A DNA stretch of 64,000 nt, from assembly GCA_021777135.1 (NCBI GenBank), contig JAJYDX010000001.1:62001-126000 (forward strand), given 5' to 3'. Source of the DNA: a bacterium (lineage in GTDB: Bacteria; SZUA-79; Acidulodesulfobacterales; Acidulodesulfobacteraceae). Positions 16,856 through 25,493 of this stretch are shown piece after piece. Position 1 is the first letter of the stretch, and each line of letters starts with the position of its first letter. The translations under genes were made by a program, and so were the position numbers. The notes beneath the pieces are model-generated. The model saw only the letters and a list, made by a program, of their open reading frames with translations, was not told where the DNA came from and ran no database searches.

Positions 16856-16888
16856 AAATCCAGAAAATAAATTTCTAAATCTGGATTT
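16856..16888. repeat. 9-bp hairpin between ssb and ccdA
   Basis: AAATCCAGA (16856-16864) pairs exactly with TCTGGATTT (16880-16888) over a 15-base loop. It lies between ssb and the ccdA-like gene and has no T-run after it. It may be a weak transcription attenuator or chance structure. Confidence 0.25.
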
Positions 16889-16921
16889 GGATTTATGTTA
16901 TTAAATTTTGGAGTTTTATAT

Positions 16922-17674
16922 ATGAATTCTTTTTTTACGCCTAACGTTTCCTTTTTAGTTGCTTTTCTGGCTGGATTATTTTCTTTCATAAGTCCTTGCG
17001 TGTTTCCTTTAATACCTTCTTATCTTTCTTATATATCAGGTTTGTCTATGGACGAACTTATTAAAGAAAACCCTGGAGCAAAATTTACCGCCGTTAAACA
17101 CTCGATAATGTTTATTATAGGATTTACCTTAATTTTTGTGCTGCTTGGCGTATTTTCCGGTGCGGTAGGAAATCTTTTACATTCTTTATGGCTTTTGAGA
17201 ATCGCCGGTATTTTTATCGTAATTATGGGATTATTTATACTCGGCGCGTTCAATAAAATTAAATTTTTATCTTTTATGAACAGGGATGCGGCGGTTAATT
17301 TGAAAAATAAACCGCTTGGGCTAATGGGTTCGGCTTTAGTGGGTATTTTTTTTGCGGCTGCATGGACGCCATGCATAGGACCCATACTCGCCTCTATACT
17401 TTTTATCGCCTCTACTCTCCATAACTTTAGCGCAGGGGCGGAACTGCTTTTCGTTTATGCTATGGGTCTTGCGGTACCTTTTTTTATAAGTTCTATGTCG
17501 ATAAATTATTTTTTAACAGCATTTAAAAAAATTAAGCCTTTTATTAAAATTATTTCGGTAATAAACGGGATTATTTTAATTGCCGTGGGCATAATGATAT
17601 TTTTCAATTATCTTTCCGTAATATCGTTGTATTTCGGAAATACGTTTCATTATAACATACCCTATAACGGATAA
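16922..17674 (+). CDS. ccdA: CcdA-type transmembrane thiol:disulfide reductant carrier
   Basis: CcdA (short DsbD-like) proteins pass reducing equivalents from cytoplasmic thioredoxin across the inner membrane for cytochrome c maturation or periplasmic thiol reduction. Six hydrophobic segments are visible. The two redox cysteines lie in the conserved helices SFISPCVFPLIPSYLSY and AAWTPCIGPILASI. An in-frame ATG at 16895 would add 9 residues, but GGAG at 16910-16913 is 8 bases before the ATG at 16922, so the shorter 250-residue form is chosen. Partner thioredoxin-like proteins are not adjacent. Confidence 0.92.
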   Translation: MNSFFTPNVSFLVAFLAGLFSFISPCVFPLIPSYLSYISGLSMDELIKENPGAKFTAVKHSIMFIIGFTLIFVLLGVFSGAVGNLLHSLWLLRIAGIFIVIMGLFILGAFNKIKFLSFMNRDAAVNLKNKPLGLMGSALVGIFFAAAWTPCIGPILASILFIASTLHNFSAGAELLFVYAMGLAVPFFISSMSINYFLTAFKKIKPFIKIISVINGIILIAVGIMIFFNYLSVISLYFGNTFHYNIPYNG

Positions 17675-17683
17675 AATGCTTAT

Positions 17684-17720
17684 AAAGTAATATACCTTAA
17701 AACTTAAGGCATATTACTTT
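17684..17720. terminator. Bidirectional terminator between ccdA and DUF5714 gene
   Basis: AAAGTAATAT (17684-17693) pairs with ATATTACTTT (17711-17720), and CCTTAA (17695-17700) pairs with TTAAGG (17704-17709), with one mismatch and a 3-base loop. The hairpin sits exactly between two convergent genes. Confidence 0.6.
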
Positions 17721-18619
17721 CAGCAGGGCGCAGGCGGTATTTTATTCTTGCCATCAAGTTTGGACTTATCTTGATTAATACCAATTTCGACTGGTGCGAC
17801 CTTAAATATTCCTTCCGTTGTTGTATCTTCTAAATTTTTTTTTAATTTTTCTGCCGTTAAGACATATGAACCCGAATAATATGGACACCTTTCTAAATTA
17901 CAACCGTGAGGATGAAGTTCTTTAAAATTACATTTTATGCTTATGTCGCCGTCGATTAAGAGAAAATTAAAATCTTCTTTTAAAGAGGAGGTTAGTATTT
18001 CAAGCGCTTTAAAAAGATAAGCCTTACAGCATGAAGGTCCAGTTAAATTAAACACTGCCATGGAAAGAAGGGCTGTAATTTTCATAGTTATCTTTTGTTC
18101 TTCGTTCCTGCCGCAAACCGAGCCTGTTAAAATAGAATATACTATACCGCCTGCAGGAACTATTCCGCAAACTCCGCTCAGACCGCAGTAGCCTCCTACT
18201 GCCTGCTTAGACAATCTGTAAAAACCTTCTTCTATGACTTCTTTCGCAATATTTATATATTTCCCGTTTTTTAACGAGGCTAAAACAGCGCCCGTTAAAA
18301 TATAGGCATGATGGCAACCCAGCATAGGGATATTTACATTTGGATTATTCAATATATCTAAAACAATTTCAAAAGGATTTTTACTGTCCGTGTTTAGTAC
18401 AAAGTTTTTAATATAATTATAAGAAGATAAATTATGGCAGTCATCACAGACGTAATGCCCAGGGTCATTCGAGCAAACGATACTGCCTTTTTCTTTTTTG
18501 CCACAGTAAAAACAGGTCAAGCCTATAGATTCCGATAAATATTCAAGCGGATGTCCGCATATTAAGCAGTTGTTTCTATACTCTGCTTCTTGTTCTGCGG
18601 AACAACTTAACTTATGCAT
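17720..18619 (-). CDS. DUF5714-type cysteine-rich protein
   Basis: A 299-residue protein that looks like DUF5714. It has an N-terminal zinc-ribbon region with paired cysteines (CLICGHPL, CFYCGKKEKG, then CSNDPGHYVCDDCH) and a mostly helical domain with GGYCGLSGVCGIVPAGG and a TGPSCCKAYL block. The family occurs in anaerobes and methanogens, often near radical SAM or methyltransferase genes; its function is not established. Here it overlaps the preceding 106-residue gene by 13 bp (18607-18619), indicating translational coupling, and it is third in an operon behind a TauE-type exporter. A role in sulfur-compound handling is only an inference from that neighbour. Confidence 0.7.
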   Translation of the reverse strand: MHKLSCSAEQEAEYRNNCLICGHPLEYLSESIGLTCFYCGKKEKGSIVCSNDPGHYVCDDCHNLSSYNYIKNFVLNTDSKNPFEIVLDILNNPNVNIPMLGCHHAYILTGAVLASLKNGKYINIAKEVIEEGFYRLSKQAVGGYCGLSGVCGIVPAGGIVYSILTGSVCGRNEEQKITMKITALLSMAVFNLTGPSCCKAYLFKALEILTSSLKEDFNFLLIDGDISIKCNFKELHPHGCNLERCPYYSGSYVLTAEKLKKNLEDTTTEGIFKVAPVEIGINQDKSKLDGKNKIPPAPC

Positions 18620-18927
18620 TTTTCTATTACATCATCAAATGCGGAGATATCTGGAGTAACGCCTTCATATGCGACGGCTCCAGCTTCTTTAAGGGCATTA
18701 ACAAAATCTTCTCCGGAAACGTAAATTGTGTTTGAAGGCTCTATAACTTTACCTTTTATTATAACGCAGGGACCGTCGGGATCATTTTCGTTTTTAAATT
18801 CCGAAGGGATTACTAAAATTTTAACGTTATTAAAAGTAGAAATAATAAGCCACACAACTGAAGAATACATTTTACACCTGCCGTGCGGAGGGCACTTTGT
18901 TATAATTCTTAATTCAACGGGTTCCAT
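18607..18927 (-). CDS. Small protein with CPPHGRC motif, unknown
   Basis: I do not recognise this 106-residue protein. Near the N-terminus, residues C12-P-P-H-G-R-C18 form a possible metal- or redox-active motif. The following sequence alternates strands and helices (VVWLIISTF, VKILVIPSEF, GPCVIIKGKVI, then SGEDFVNALKEAGA) and looks like a thioredoxin-type or ferredoxin-like alpha/beta fold. It starts 45 bp after the TauE-like gene and overlaps the DUF5714 gene, so the three form one transcription unit. A clear ribosome-binding site (AAGGAG) precedes the ATG. Confidence 0.65.
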   Translation of the reverse strand: MEPVELRIITKCPPHGRCKMYSSVVWLIISTFNNVKILVIPSEFKNENDPDGPCVIIKGKVIEPSNTIYVSGEDFVNALKEAGAVAYEGVTPDISAFDDVIEKCIS

Positions 18928-18972
18928 TTTTTTCTCCTTTTTTAACTGTAAATTATAATTAATAATTCTTCA

Positions 18973-19857
18973 TTAGGGTTTAAACACGTAAAACGCCCCT
19001 ATAACAACTAATAAAGCCATTAGCATAAATTTCAACATTTTTTCGTTTAGACGTTGGGAAATTTTTGGGCCTATAATCGAACCTATTATAACTCCGGCAA
19101 GCGTTATGGGCAATATGGGGAAAATAATTGGAACCCCCATCCTTATATAATTCGACACGCTGGTAAGGGACGAAATAAAAACCACGAGAATGCTTATTCC
19201 CGCCGCTAGAAAAACCGGAAGCCCTATTGCGTCAATAAGGAACGGAACAATTAAAAATCCCCCTCCAACGCCAAAAATTGACGATAAAGTCGCTATTACA
19301 AACCCGGCTATAAACAGCATTATGGGGGATACCGAATAATCTTTACGCTGGCATTTAAAATCGATTTTTTTAAATGAAAATTTTACTTTCGAAGGAAGAT
19401 TATGTTTTTCTTCGTTATTATTTTTTTTATTCTGATCCGGTTCTTTCTTTTTTCTTTGTTTTAAAATATTATAAAACATCATTGCTACGACCAAGAAGGT
19501 CAGATAGCCGAATAAATATTTAAATGATTTTAATTCAAAAAGAAAGTTTTTTGAAAACCACGATCCCAATAAAGCGCCAAAAATAGCTCCCGCCGCTATA
19601 ATAAAACCCAGATAAAATAAAATGTTTTTTATCTGCTTAGCCCTTTCCTGCCTTAAATATATAGGGAGAGCTATAACGGGAGAAACTATGATAATAATCT
19701 GGTTCATTACTTTTACGGAATTAGCCGCTTGAATATGCAAGACAGTTATAAAACCAAAGCTTGCAAGAATGCCTCCGGCAGCACCTACCGTCGAAAAAAC
19801 AAATCCGGTAAACAATGTCCATATAAAACCGGAAATATAAAAAATTAAATGCCCCAT
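18973..19857 (-). CDS. TauE/SafE-family anion exporter
   Basis: This 294-residue protein has eight or so hydrophobic segments arranged as two DUF81/TauE repeats. The GAAGGILASFGFI segment (about 27-39) and the second-half GVGGGFLIVPFLI (about 197-209) are the characteristic glycine-rich re-entrant motifs. A charged cytoplasmic loop (about 135-165, KKKEPDQNKKNN) divides the halves. Family members export sulfite, sulfoacetate or related organosulfur anions. It heads a three-gene operon and has an untranslated leader of over 130 bases that can fold (19929-19991). A strong ribosome-binding site (CGGAGGAAC) precedes the ATG. Confidence 0.88.
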   Translation of the reverse strand: MGHLIFYISGFIWTLFTGFVFSTVGAAGGILASFGFITVLHIQAANSVKVMNQIIIIVSPVIALPIYLRQERAKQIKNILFYLGFIIAAGAIFGALLGSWFSKNFLFELKSFKYLFGYLTFLVVAMMFYNILKQRKKKEPDQNKKNNNEEKHNLPSKVKFSFKKIDFKCQRKDYSVSPIMLFIAGFVIATLSSIFGVGGGFLIVPFLIDAIGLPVFLAAGISILVVFISSLTSVSNYIRMGVPIIFPILPITLAGVIIGSIIGPKISQRLNEKMLKFMLMALLVVIGAFYVFKP

Positions 19858-19928
19858 ATGATGTTCCTCCGATTAACGTTTTTATATTGCATTTTTAGTG
19901 CAATTCGCATTAATCAAAAGTTTTTTAT

Positions 19929-19991
19929 GGGGAAGCCGACCTGACTCCCGTAATTATTCAGTTAATATACATAAATAATTTGTCACCGGCC
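19929..19991 (-). promoter_or_regulatory. Candidate structured mRNA leader of the TauE operon
   Basis: On the reverse strand this GC-rich island in AT-rich DNA can form two mutually exclusive folds. In one, GCCGG (at the 5' side) pairs with TCGGC near the 3' side around an inner AATTATT/AATAATT stem. In the other, GGGAG pairs with CTTCCC, using part of the same 3' segment. Competing folds about 70 bases before the start codon suggest a riboswitch or attenuator. It matches no riboswitch class I can name. Chance pairing cannot be excluded. Confidence 0.3.
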
Positions 19992-20074
19992 TAATTTAAT
20001 ATATAATTTTTATTATATTGATTTATTATATCACAAATTTTATTATGGAATATTAATGGAATATTTTGAAAAAA

Positions 20075-20113
20075 TATGCCGGATTTCCGTCTTAAAAACG
20101 GAAATCCGGCATA
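20075..20113 (-). terminator. Intrinsic terminator of glnA
   Basis: A perfect 16-bp stem (20075-20090 and 20098-20113, core GCCGGATTTCCGT) with a 7-base loop is followed on the reverse strand by a T-rich run. It lies 31 bp after the glnA stop codon. Confidence 0.9.
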
Positions 20114-20143
20114 TAACAAAATGTAAAAGCTGCGAGATATTAA

Positions 20144-21556
20144 TTATACGTCGTAATACAGGGCAAATTCGTAAGGAACCGGTCTCATGCGGACTGGATT
20201 AACATCATTTTCCATTTTGCGTTCAATCCATGTCTGTATTAAATCTTCGGTAAATACTCCGCCTTCAAGGAGGAATTTATGGTCTTTCTCAAGCTCCTTT
20301 AGCGCATCTTCAAGTGAACCCGGAGCAACTGGAATATTCTTGAGTTCTTTTTTAGACAATGTGAATAAATCTTTATCGACTGGGTTGCCAGGTTTTATTT
20401 TATTTTTAATTCCGTCCAATCCTGCCATAAGCAATGCCGAAAAAGCAATGTATCCGTTTGCGGTAGGATCTGGCGTTCTATATTCAATTCTTTTCGCTTT
20501 TGGCGAAGTTGAATACATAGGAATTCTTACCGCAGCGCTTCTGTTCCTTGATGAATAAACAAAGTTCACCGGAGCTTCAAAACCGGGCACTAATCTTTTG
20601 TAAGAGTTTGTGGTTGGATTGGTAAATGCGCATAAAGCTTTTGCATGCTTTAATATTCCGCCTATATAATAAAGACCCATTTCAGAAAGACCGGCATAGC
20701 CCTTGCCCGCGAAAAGCGGCTGTCCGTTTTTCCATAATGATTGATGCACATGCATGCCGGAACCATTATCGCCGAAAAGCGGTTTAGGCATAAAGGTCGC
20801 CGTCTTGTCATATCTTCTTGCAACGTTTTTAATTACATACTTGAACCACATAAAATTGTCGCCCATAGAAGTTAAAGAATCAAATCTCATATCTATTTCA
20901 GCCTGACCGCCGGTAGCAACTTCGTGATGCGCGGCTTCGACTCTTATTCCTACGTTTTGAAGTTCCAATGCCATTTCATTTCTGATATCCGTCTGGGTAT
21001 CTATTGGAGAAGCCGGGAAATAACCCTCTTTATGTCTAGGCTTATGCCCAAGATTAGGCATTTCATCTCTTCCCGTATTCCAAGTGCCTTCTTCTGAATC
21101 AATGTAGTAATATCCGCTGTTTGCAGTCTGGTCGTATCTGATATCGTCGAAAATAAAAAACTCGGCTTCAGGACCAAAATAAGCGGTATCGGCAATACCG
21201 GTGGATTTTAAATATTTTTCAGCTTTTTGAGCTATATAACGGGGATCCCTGTCGTAAAATTTTCCGGTAACAGGGTCCTTAATATTGCATATTAAAGACA
21301 AAGTTTTTGCTTCTATAAAATTATCTATTACGGCTGTAGAAGCATCCGGTATCATAAGCATATCGGAAGCGTCTATAGCCTGCCATCCTCTTATGCTGGA
21401 ACCGTCGAATCCAAAACCGTCTTTAAAAGTATCTTTTGAGACTTCGCTCACTGGTACAGTAAAATGCTGCCATGTTCCTAAGAGGTCGCAAAATTTAACA
21501 TCAACAAATTGAACCTCTTGCTCTTTGATAAACTGAATTACTTCATTTTCCGTCAT
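20144..21556 (-). CDS. glnA: Glutamine synthetase, type I
   Basis: A 470-residue type I glutamine synthetase (ATP-dependent amidation of glutamate). Hallmarks are the N-terminal beta-Grasp, [19 protein letters not shown], the metal site [20 protein letters not shown], the [18 protein letters not shown] loop and the [10 protein letters not shown] latch. The residue aligned with the adenylylated Tyr397/398 of the E. coli enzyme is Phe398 here ([11 protein letters not shown]), so covalent adenylylation at that site is not possible. It follows glnB by 72 bp on the same strand under a sigma-54-type promoter. Activity is presumably controlled by feedback, by PII-dependent expression or by a partner protein. 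Confidence 0.97.
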   Translation of the reverse strand: MTENEVIQFIKEQEVQFVDVKFCDLLGTWQHFTVPVSEVSKDTFKDGFGFDGSSIRGWQAIDASDMLMIPDASTAVIDNFIEAKTLSLICNIKDPVTGKFYDRDPRYIAQKAEKYLKSTGIADTAYFGPEAEFFIFDDIRYDQTANSGYYYIDSEEGTWNTGRDEMPNLGHKPRHKEGYFPASPIDTQTDIRNEMALELQNVGIRVEAAHHEVATGGQAEIDMRFDSLTSMGDNFMWFKYVIKNVARRYDKTATFMPKPLFGDNGSGMHVHQSLWKNGQPLFAGKGYAGLSEMGLYYIGGILKHAKALCAFTNPTTNSYKRLVPGFEAPVNFVYSSRNRSAAVRIPMYSTSPKAKRIEYRTPDPTANGYIAFSALLMAGLDGIKNKIKPGNPVDKDLFTLSKKELKNIPVAPGSLEDALKELEKDHKFLLEGGVFTEDLIQTWIERKMENDVNPVRMRPVPYEFALYYDV

Positions 21557-21628
21557 TTCTCCTCCAAAAAATTTAAAAATTAAGATTTATTGAATTTATA
21601 TATAAAAGCGCTTAAAAGCGTCAACTTT

Positions 21629-21985
<357 letters not shown>

Positions 21986-21991
21986 TTAAAA

Positions 21992-22007
21992 GCAATAAAT
22001 ATGCCAA
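21992..22007 (-). promoter_or_regulatory. Sigma-54-type promoter of glnBA
   Basis: On the reverse strand TTGGCATATTTATTGC fits the -24/-12 consensus TGGCAC-N5-TTGC, with the GG and GC elements at the correct spacing and only the C after TGGCA changed to T. The predicted start lies about 13 bases before the glnB ATG, which is short but leaves the ribosome-binding site intact. Nitrogen-regulated glnBA expression is the expected logic. Confidence 0.55.
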
Positions 22008-22075
22008 TAATTATTTAATATATAAATGCATAAAATTATAAATTATTTATATCTTTTGCATAAAAAATATGCAAT

Positions 22076-22106
22076 AAAAAAAATTAATGCCTGAAAAATA
22101 GGCAAT
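22076..22106 (-). terminator. Intrinsic terminator of yajQ operon
   Basis: Reading the reverse strand, a short hairpin (TTGCCT/AGGCAT arms with one mismatch, 7-base loop) is followed by eight T residues directly after the yajQ stop codon. Confidence 0.55.
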
Positions 22107-22108
22107 AA

Positions 22109-22594
22109 TTAATCCCTGAAATTTATATAAACAAGCTCAATATCTAAAGAAAAAGCTTTTAAATGGGAAATTATGCCTTGAAGTTCGTCTCTAGACTTTG
22201 AATTGACTCTCAAATGGTCTTTAAGATTTTCAACGCTCACCTTAGGCGCTATTTTTTTTATTTCCTGAATTATTTTTTTAGAGGACTCTTTGTCAACGCC
22301 TTCTTTGATTTCTACTTCCTGCCTCATCATTCCTTTAGACGCTTCTTCCTTTCTTTTAAAATCCAGAAATTTTATGGAAACACCACGTTTTATAAGTTTT
22401 CCCTTAAGTATGTCTATTAAAGCGGTAAGTTTATAATCGTCGTCACCGAGAAGCGTAAGTATATTATCCTGTCTTTTTATTTCGCTCTTAGTGCCTTTAA
22501 AATCATATCTGCCTGTTATCTCCTTAACTGTTTGGTTTATTGCATTATCAACCTCTTGGAGGTCGGCTTTGGATACTATGTCGAAAGAAGGCAT
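22109..22594 (-). CDS. yajQ: YajQ-family nucleotide/RNA-binding protein
   Basis: A 161-residue YajQ (UPF0234) protein made of two similar alpha/beta domains. The N-terminus PSFDIVSKADLQEVDNAINQ, the central GRYDFKGTKSEI and the C-terminal DHLRVNSKSRDELQ are family signatures. Relatives bind c-di-GMP or RNA and act in translation or virulence control; the ligand here cannot be told from sequence. It is the last gene of the long atp-serS-ftsK-lolA run, 21 bp after lolA, with GGAG before its ATG and a terminator after its stop. Confidence 0.93.
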   Translation of the reverse strand: MPSFDIVSKADLQEVDNAINQTVKEITGRYDFKGTKSEIKRQDNILTLLGDDDYKLTALIDILKGKLIKRGVSIKFLDFKRKEEASKGMMRQEVEIKEGVDKESSKKIIQEIKKIAPKVSVENLKDHLRVNSKSRDELQGIISHLKAFSLDIELVYINFRD

Positions 22595-22615
22595 TTTAGT
22601 CTCCGTAAAATCAAT

Positions 22616-23296
22616 TTAATTTTCTTTTATTATTCTATAATACGATGGAAAATTAATATTAAAAACGCTGCCATCGATAGGCATATTGAACTTAACGTTC
22701 TTATATATAAAATTTATTATCTGCCCTTGATGCGTAATAATCTTAAGCGATTTTATTTTCAGGTTATTACTAGCAAAACCGACGTAAATCTTTTTTGCCC
22801 TCTGCATCGCAATCGGCTTTAATTCAAGAATTATATCTCCTGATGCCTTGTTTCTATGGATATTTTTAACATTAAAATATTTAGTTAAACTTCCTATAAC
22901 CTGGACAACGTTAGGTGGAAACCCGCCCCTTTCTTTACCTACGTTAATTATAGTAACCTTTTTAATTAAATTGTTTATGATATAAAGTCTGTTATTTTTT
23001 AAAACCTGCCTTTTATGAAACGGGTATTCGTAAACCCATGTCATACCCCATGCATTGTCGCTATGATTATTGCGTTTATAATAAAAACGACCCTTAAAAA
23101 TCATATTCTGCGAATATCCCGATATATTTTCTTTCTGGTAAAAATTTGCTTTTATTGAATAAATATTTTGGTATCTAGCTTCGATTTTATTTATAATATT
23201 ATTGGATATACCATAAGAACGAGGCACAAGAAATATTAAAACGAAAAAAGATAAGCTTAAAAGAAATATATATAATTTAGAAAATCTTGATTTCAT
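22616..23296 (-). CDS. lolA: LolA-like periplasmic lipoprotein carrier
   Basis: A 226-residue exported protein of the LolA family, which shuttles outer-membrane lipoproteins across the periplasm. The N-terminal hydrophobic segment (about 8-28) is a signal sequence. The half-barrel pattern follows: IEARYQNIYSIKANFYQ, then FKGRFYYKR, a WVYEYP strand and VGSLTKYF. Its ATG overlaps the ftsK stop by 4 bases, showing translational coupling, the same ftsK-lolA order seen in many proteobacteria. It is divergent in sequence, so it is assigned from fold pattern and context together. Confidence 0.85.
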   Translation of the reverse strand: MKSRFSKLYIFLLSLSFFVLIFLVPRSYGISNNIINKIEARYQNIYSIKANFYQKENISGYSQNMIFKGRFYYKRNNHSDNAWGMTWVYEYPFHKRQVLKNNRLYIINNLIKKVTIINVGKERGGFPPNVVQVIGSLTKYFNVKNIHRNKASGDIILELKPIAMQRAKKIYVGFASNNLKIKSLKIITHQGQIINFIYKNVKFNMPIDGSVFNINFPSYYRIIKEN

Positions 23297-25491
23297 CTGC
23301 CTTGTCTCCTTTTTTTAATTAAAACTCCCTCATTTTGCAGTTTTTCCATTATTCTTGCCGCCCTGTTAAAACCTATTCTAAATCTTCTCTGCACATAAGA
23401 TATTGAAATATTTTCTCCATCATCCCCCGCCTGAACGAGATTCAACACTTCGTTGTATATTTCGTCATCTGCATCATCCGTAATTATTCTATCAAAATTA
23501 CCCGTATTGTCAAACTCATTTATTAATAATTCGTTTTTTTGGGTCGGAAAATTTTTTTCGTTTATGAAATTCAAAGCCTTTTTTATCTCTTCTTCGGAAA
23601 CATAAGAGCCGTGAATTCTTACAAGCCTGCCTTGACCGGACGGCATAAAAAGCATATCTCCGTTACCAAGCAATTCCTCTGCGCCGTTGGAATCAAGTAT
23701 CGTTCTTGAATCTACCTTTGATGAAACTAAAAAAGATATCCTCGACGGCATATTTGCTTTAATAACTCCGGTTACTACGTTAACCGAAGGTCTCTGTGTA
23801 GCTATTATAAGATGTATACCACAGGCACGCGCCATCTGGGAAAGTCTTATTATTGATGTTTCGACATCTTTCGGGCTTGAAAGCATTAAATCGCTTAATT
23901 CGTCGATTATAATTACTAAATAAGGCATGGGTTTTAGACCGCGCTTTTTATATTTTTCGTTATACTGTTCAATATTTTTAACGCTTTCGGACTGCATATT
24001 TTTATATCTTGCTTCCATTTCTGAAACTGCCCATTTAAGTGCAATACTAGCCTTTTTAGCGTCGTAAACTACGTCGCTTATTAAATGCGGGAGATTTTCA
24101 AAAGGCGTTAATTCTAATCTTTTAGGGTCAATCATTAAAAAATTTAATTCTTCATAACTTGCTTTAAAAATAAGGCTTATTATTAAAGTGTTTATAAAAA
24201 CACTTTTTCCAGCCCCTGTAGCTCCAGCTATTAATAAATGCGGGGCTTTAGCAATATCGAAGAGTACATTGCCTCCGGTAGTATTTTTTCCTAGAATAAT
24301 TGTAAGAAGAGATTTTGAATCTACAAAATCCTTTGAATTTAAAATTTCCGAAAATAAAACCGTTTCTCTTTTGTTATTTGGAACTTCGATGCCGACAGCC
24401 GATTTGCCTTCAATAACTCCAGTTATCCTGACAGGTTTTGATTTTAAAGCCATCGTTAGGTCTTCCGAAAGGGACATAATTCTTCCTATTTTTACCCCAC
24501 TTGCCGGTTCGAACTCATACATGGTTATAATAGGACCTGGATTTATTCCGGTAACTTTTCCTTTGACTCCGAAATCCATAAGCTTTTTTTCTATTAAAGT
24601 CGCGTTTCCCAAAAGAGACAATTTGTCGGGCTTTTGAATGTCTTTCGCAACCGTTTCCGGGTTTATTAATGAAATCAAGGGTATTTTTGAATCTCTGTCG
24701 CCGATAAAATCAAATGTTCCAGTCTTTTCCATTATAGGTTCGACACTTACGGCTTCAGCTTCTTCTTTTTTTTCTAAATCGCTTATAAGTTCCTCTCTTG
24801 TTCCTCCAAATAACTCTTTATTTATAACAAAACTTTTCTTTCTTTTTTTGAGTCCTTTCTTTTTTTCAAACATTAATTTTAACGAAGAAAAAAAACCTGC
24901 AGCCTTAATAAATGGAAAACGTATATTTAACCATTTAATTTTTTTTATATCGATCTTTGATAAATTATAGATATAATTAAAATATCCTTTTGCACGTTCA
25001 TTACCTATTTTTTTAAAAAATATATAGAACGAAGAGAGAAAAAGCAGTAGTGTTATTATTATAGTTCCGGCTTCGCCGAAAAATTTGAAAAGACCGTTGT
25101 AAACACCTCTTCCTACCAGTCCTCCGCCTGATATAATAAATCCGTGATATGAAATTGTAGGAAAAAGTCGGTATAAAAAAATAGACAGGGCAAGGAGTGC
25201 TATTAAAATTCCGGCATAAAATCTTTTAATCAAAGGTTTATTTAATATTAATACAATACCGACTAATAATATAAAGAGTATTATCAAAAACGATAAAAGA
25301 CCAAATGCGGTTAATAGGTAATTCGATAAAATACCGCCGAAAAAACCTCCTAAATTTGTTTTATGAACCGTAGAAATAGAATATGAATTAAAAGTTTGCT
25401 GGAGTATACTGTATGAATAAAGGGACAGCATGGAATATACGGAAAAAAATATAATTAATATTCCCCATATTGTCCTCTTATGGCTTGACAT
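23293..25491 (-). CDS. ftsK: DNA translocase FtsK
   Basis: A 732-residue FtsK/SpoIIIE translocase that pumps chromosomal DNA through the division septum and activates dimer resolution. Four to five membrane helices occupy about 8-160. A rather short charged linker (165-270) leads to the alpha/beta motor: Walker A GATGAGKS at 423-430, Walker B LVIIIDEL near 530, and the Arg-finger region ATQRPSVNVVTGVIKANMPSRI. The C-terminal winged-helix gamma domain (about 665-732; SISYVQRRFRIGFNRAARIMEKL) reads polar KOPS-like sequences. It starts 2 bp after serS and overlaps lolA by 4 bases. Confidence 0.96.
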   Translation of the reverse strand: MSSHKRTIWGILIIFFSVYSMLSLYSYSILQQTFNSYSISTVHKTNLGGFFGGILSNYLLTAFGLLSFLIILFILLVGIVLILNKPLIKRFYAGILIALLALSIFLYRLFPTISYHGFIISGGGLVGRGVYNGLFKFFGEAGTIIITLLLFLSSFYIFFKKIGNERAKGYFNYIYNLSKIDIKKIKWLNIRFPFIKAAGFFSSLKLMFEKKKGLKKRKKSFVINKELFGGTREELISDLEKKEEAEAVSVEPIMEKTGTFDFIGDRDSKIPLISLINPETVAKDIQKPDKLSLLGNATLIEKKLMDFGVKGKVTGINPGPIITMYEFEPASGVKIGRIMSLSEDLTMALKSKPVRITGVIEGKSAVGIEVPNNKRETVLFSEILNSKDFVDSKSLLTIILGKNTTGGNVLFDIAKAPHLLIAGATGAGKSVFINTLIISLIFKASYEELNFLMIDPKRLELTPFENLPHLISDVVYDAKKASIALKWAVSEMEARYKNMQSESVKNIEQYNEKYKKRGLKPMPYLVIIIDELSDLMLSSPKDVETSIIRLSQMARACGIHLIIATQRPSVNVVTGVIKANMPSRISFLVSSKVDSRTILDSNGAEELLGNGDMLFMPSGQGRLVRIHGSYVSEEEIKKALNFINEKNFPTQKNELLINEFDNTGNFDRIITDDADDEIYNEVLNLVQAGDDGENISISYVQRRFRIGFNRAARIMEKLQNEGVLIKKRRQGR

Positions 25492-25493
25492 AA

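Noticed and set aside
16895-16921. Upstream ATG for ccdA
   Set aside because: The GGAG site fits the ATG at 16922; the extra nine residues lie before the first conserved membrane helix and overlap the ribosome-binding site.
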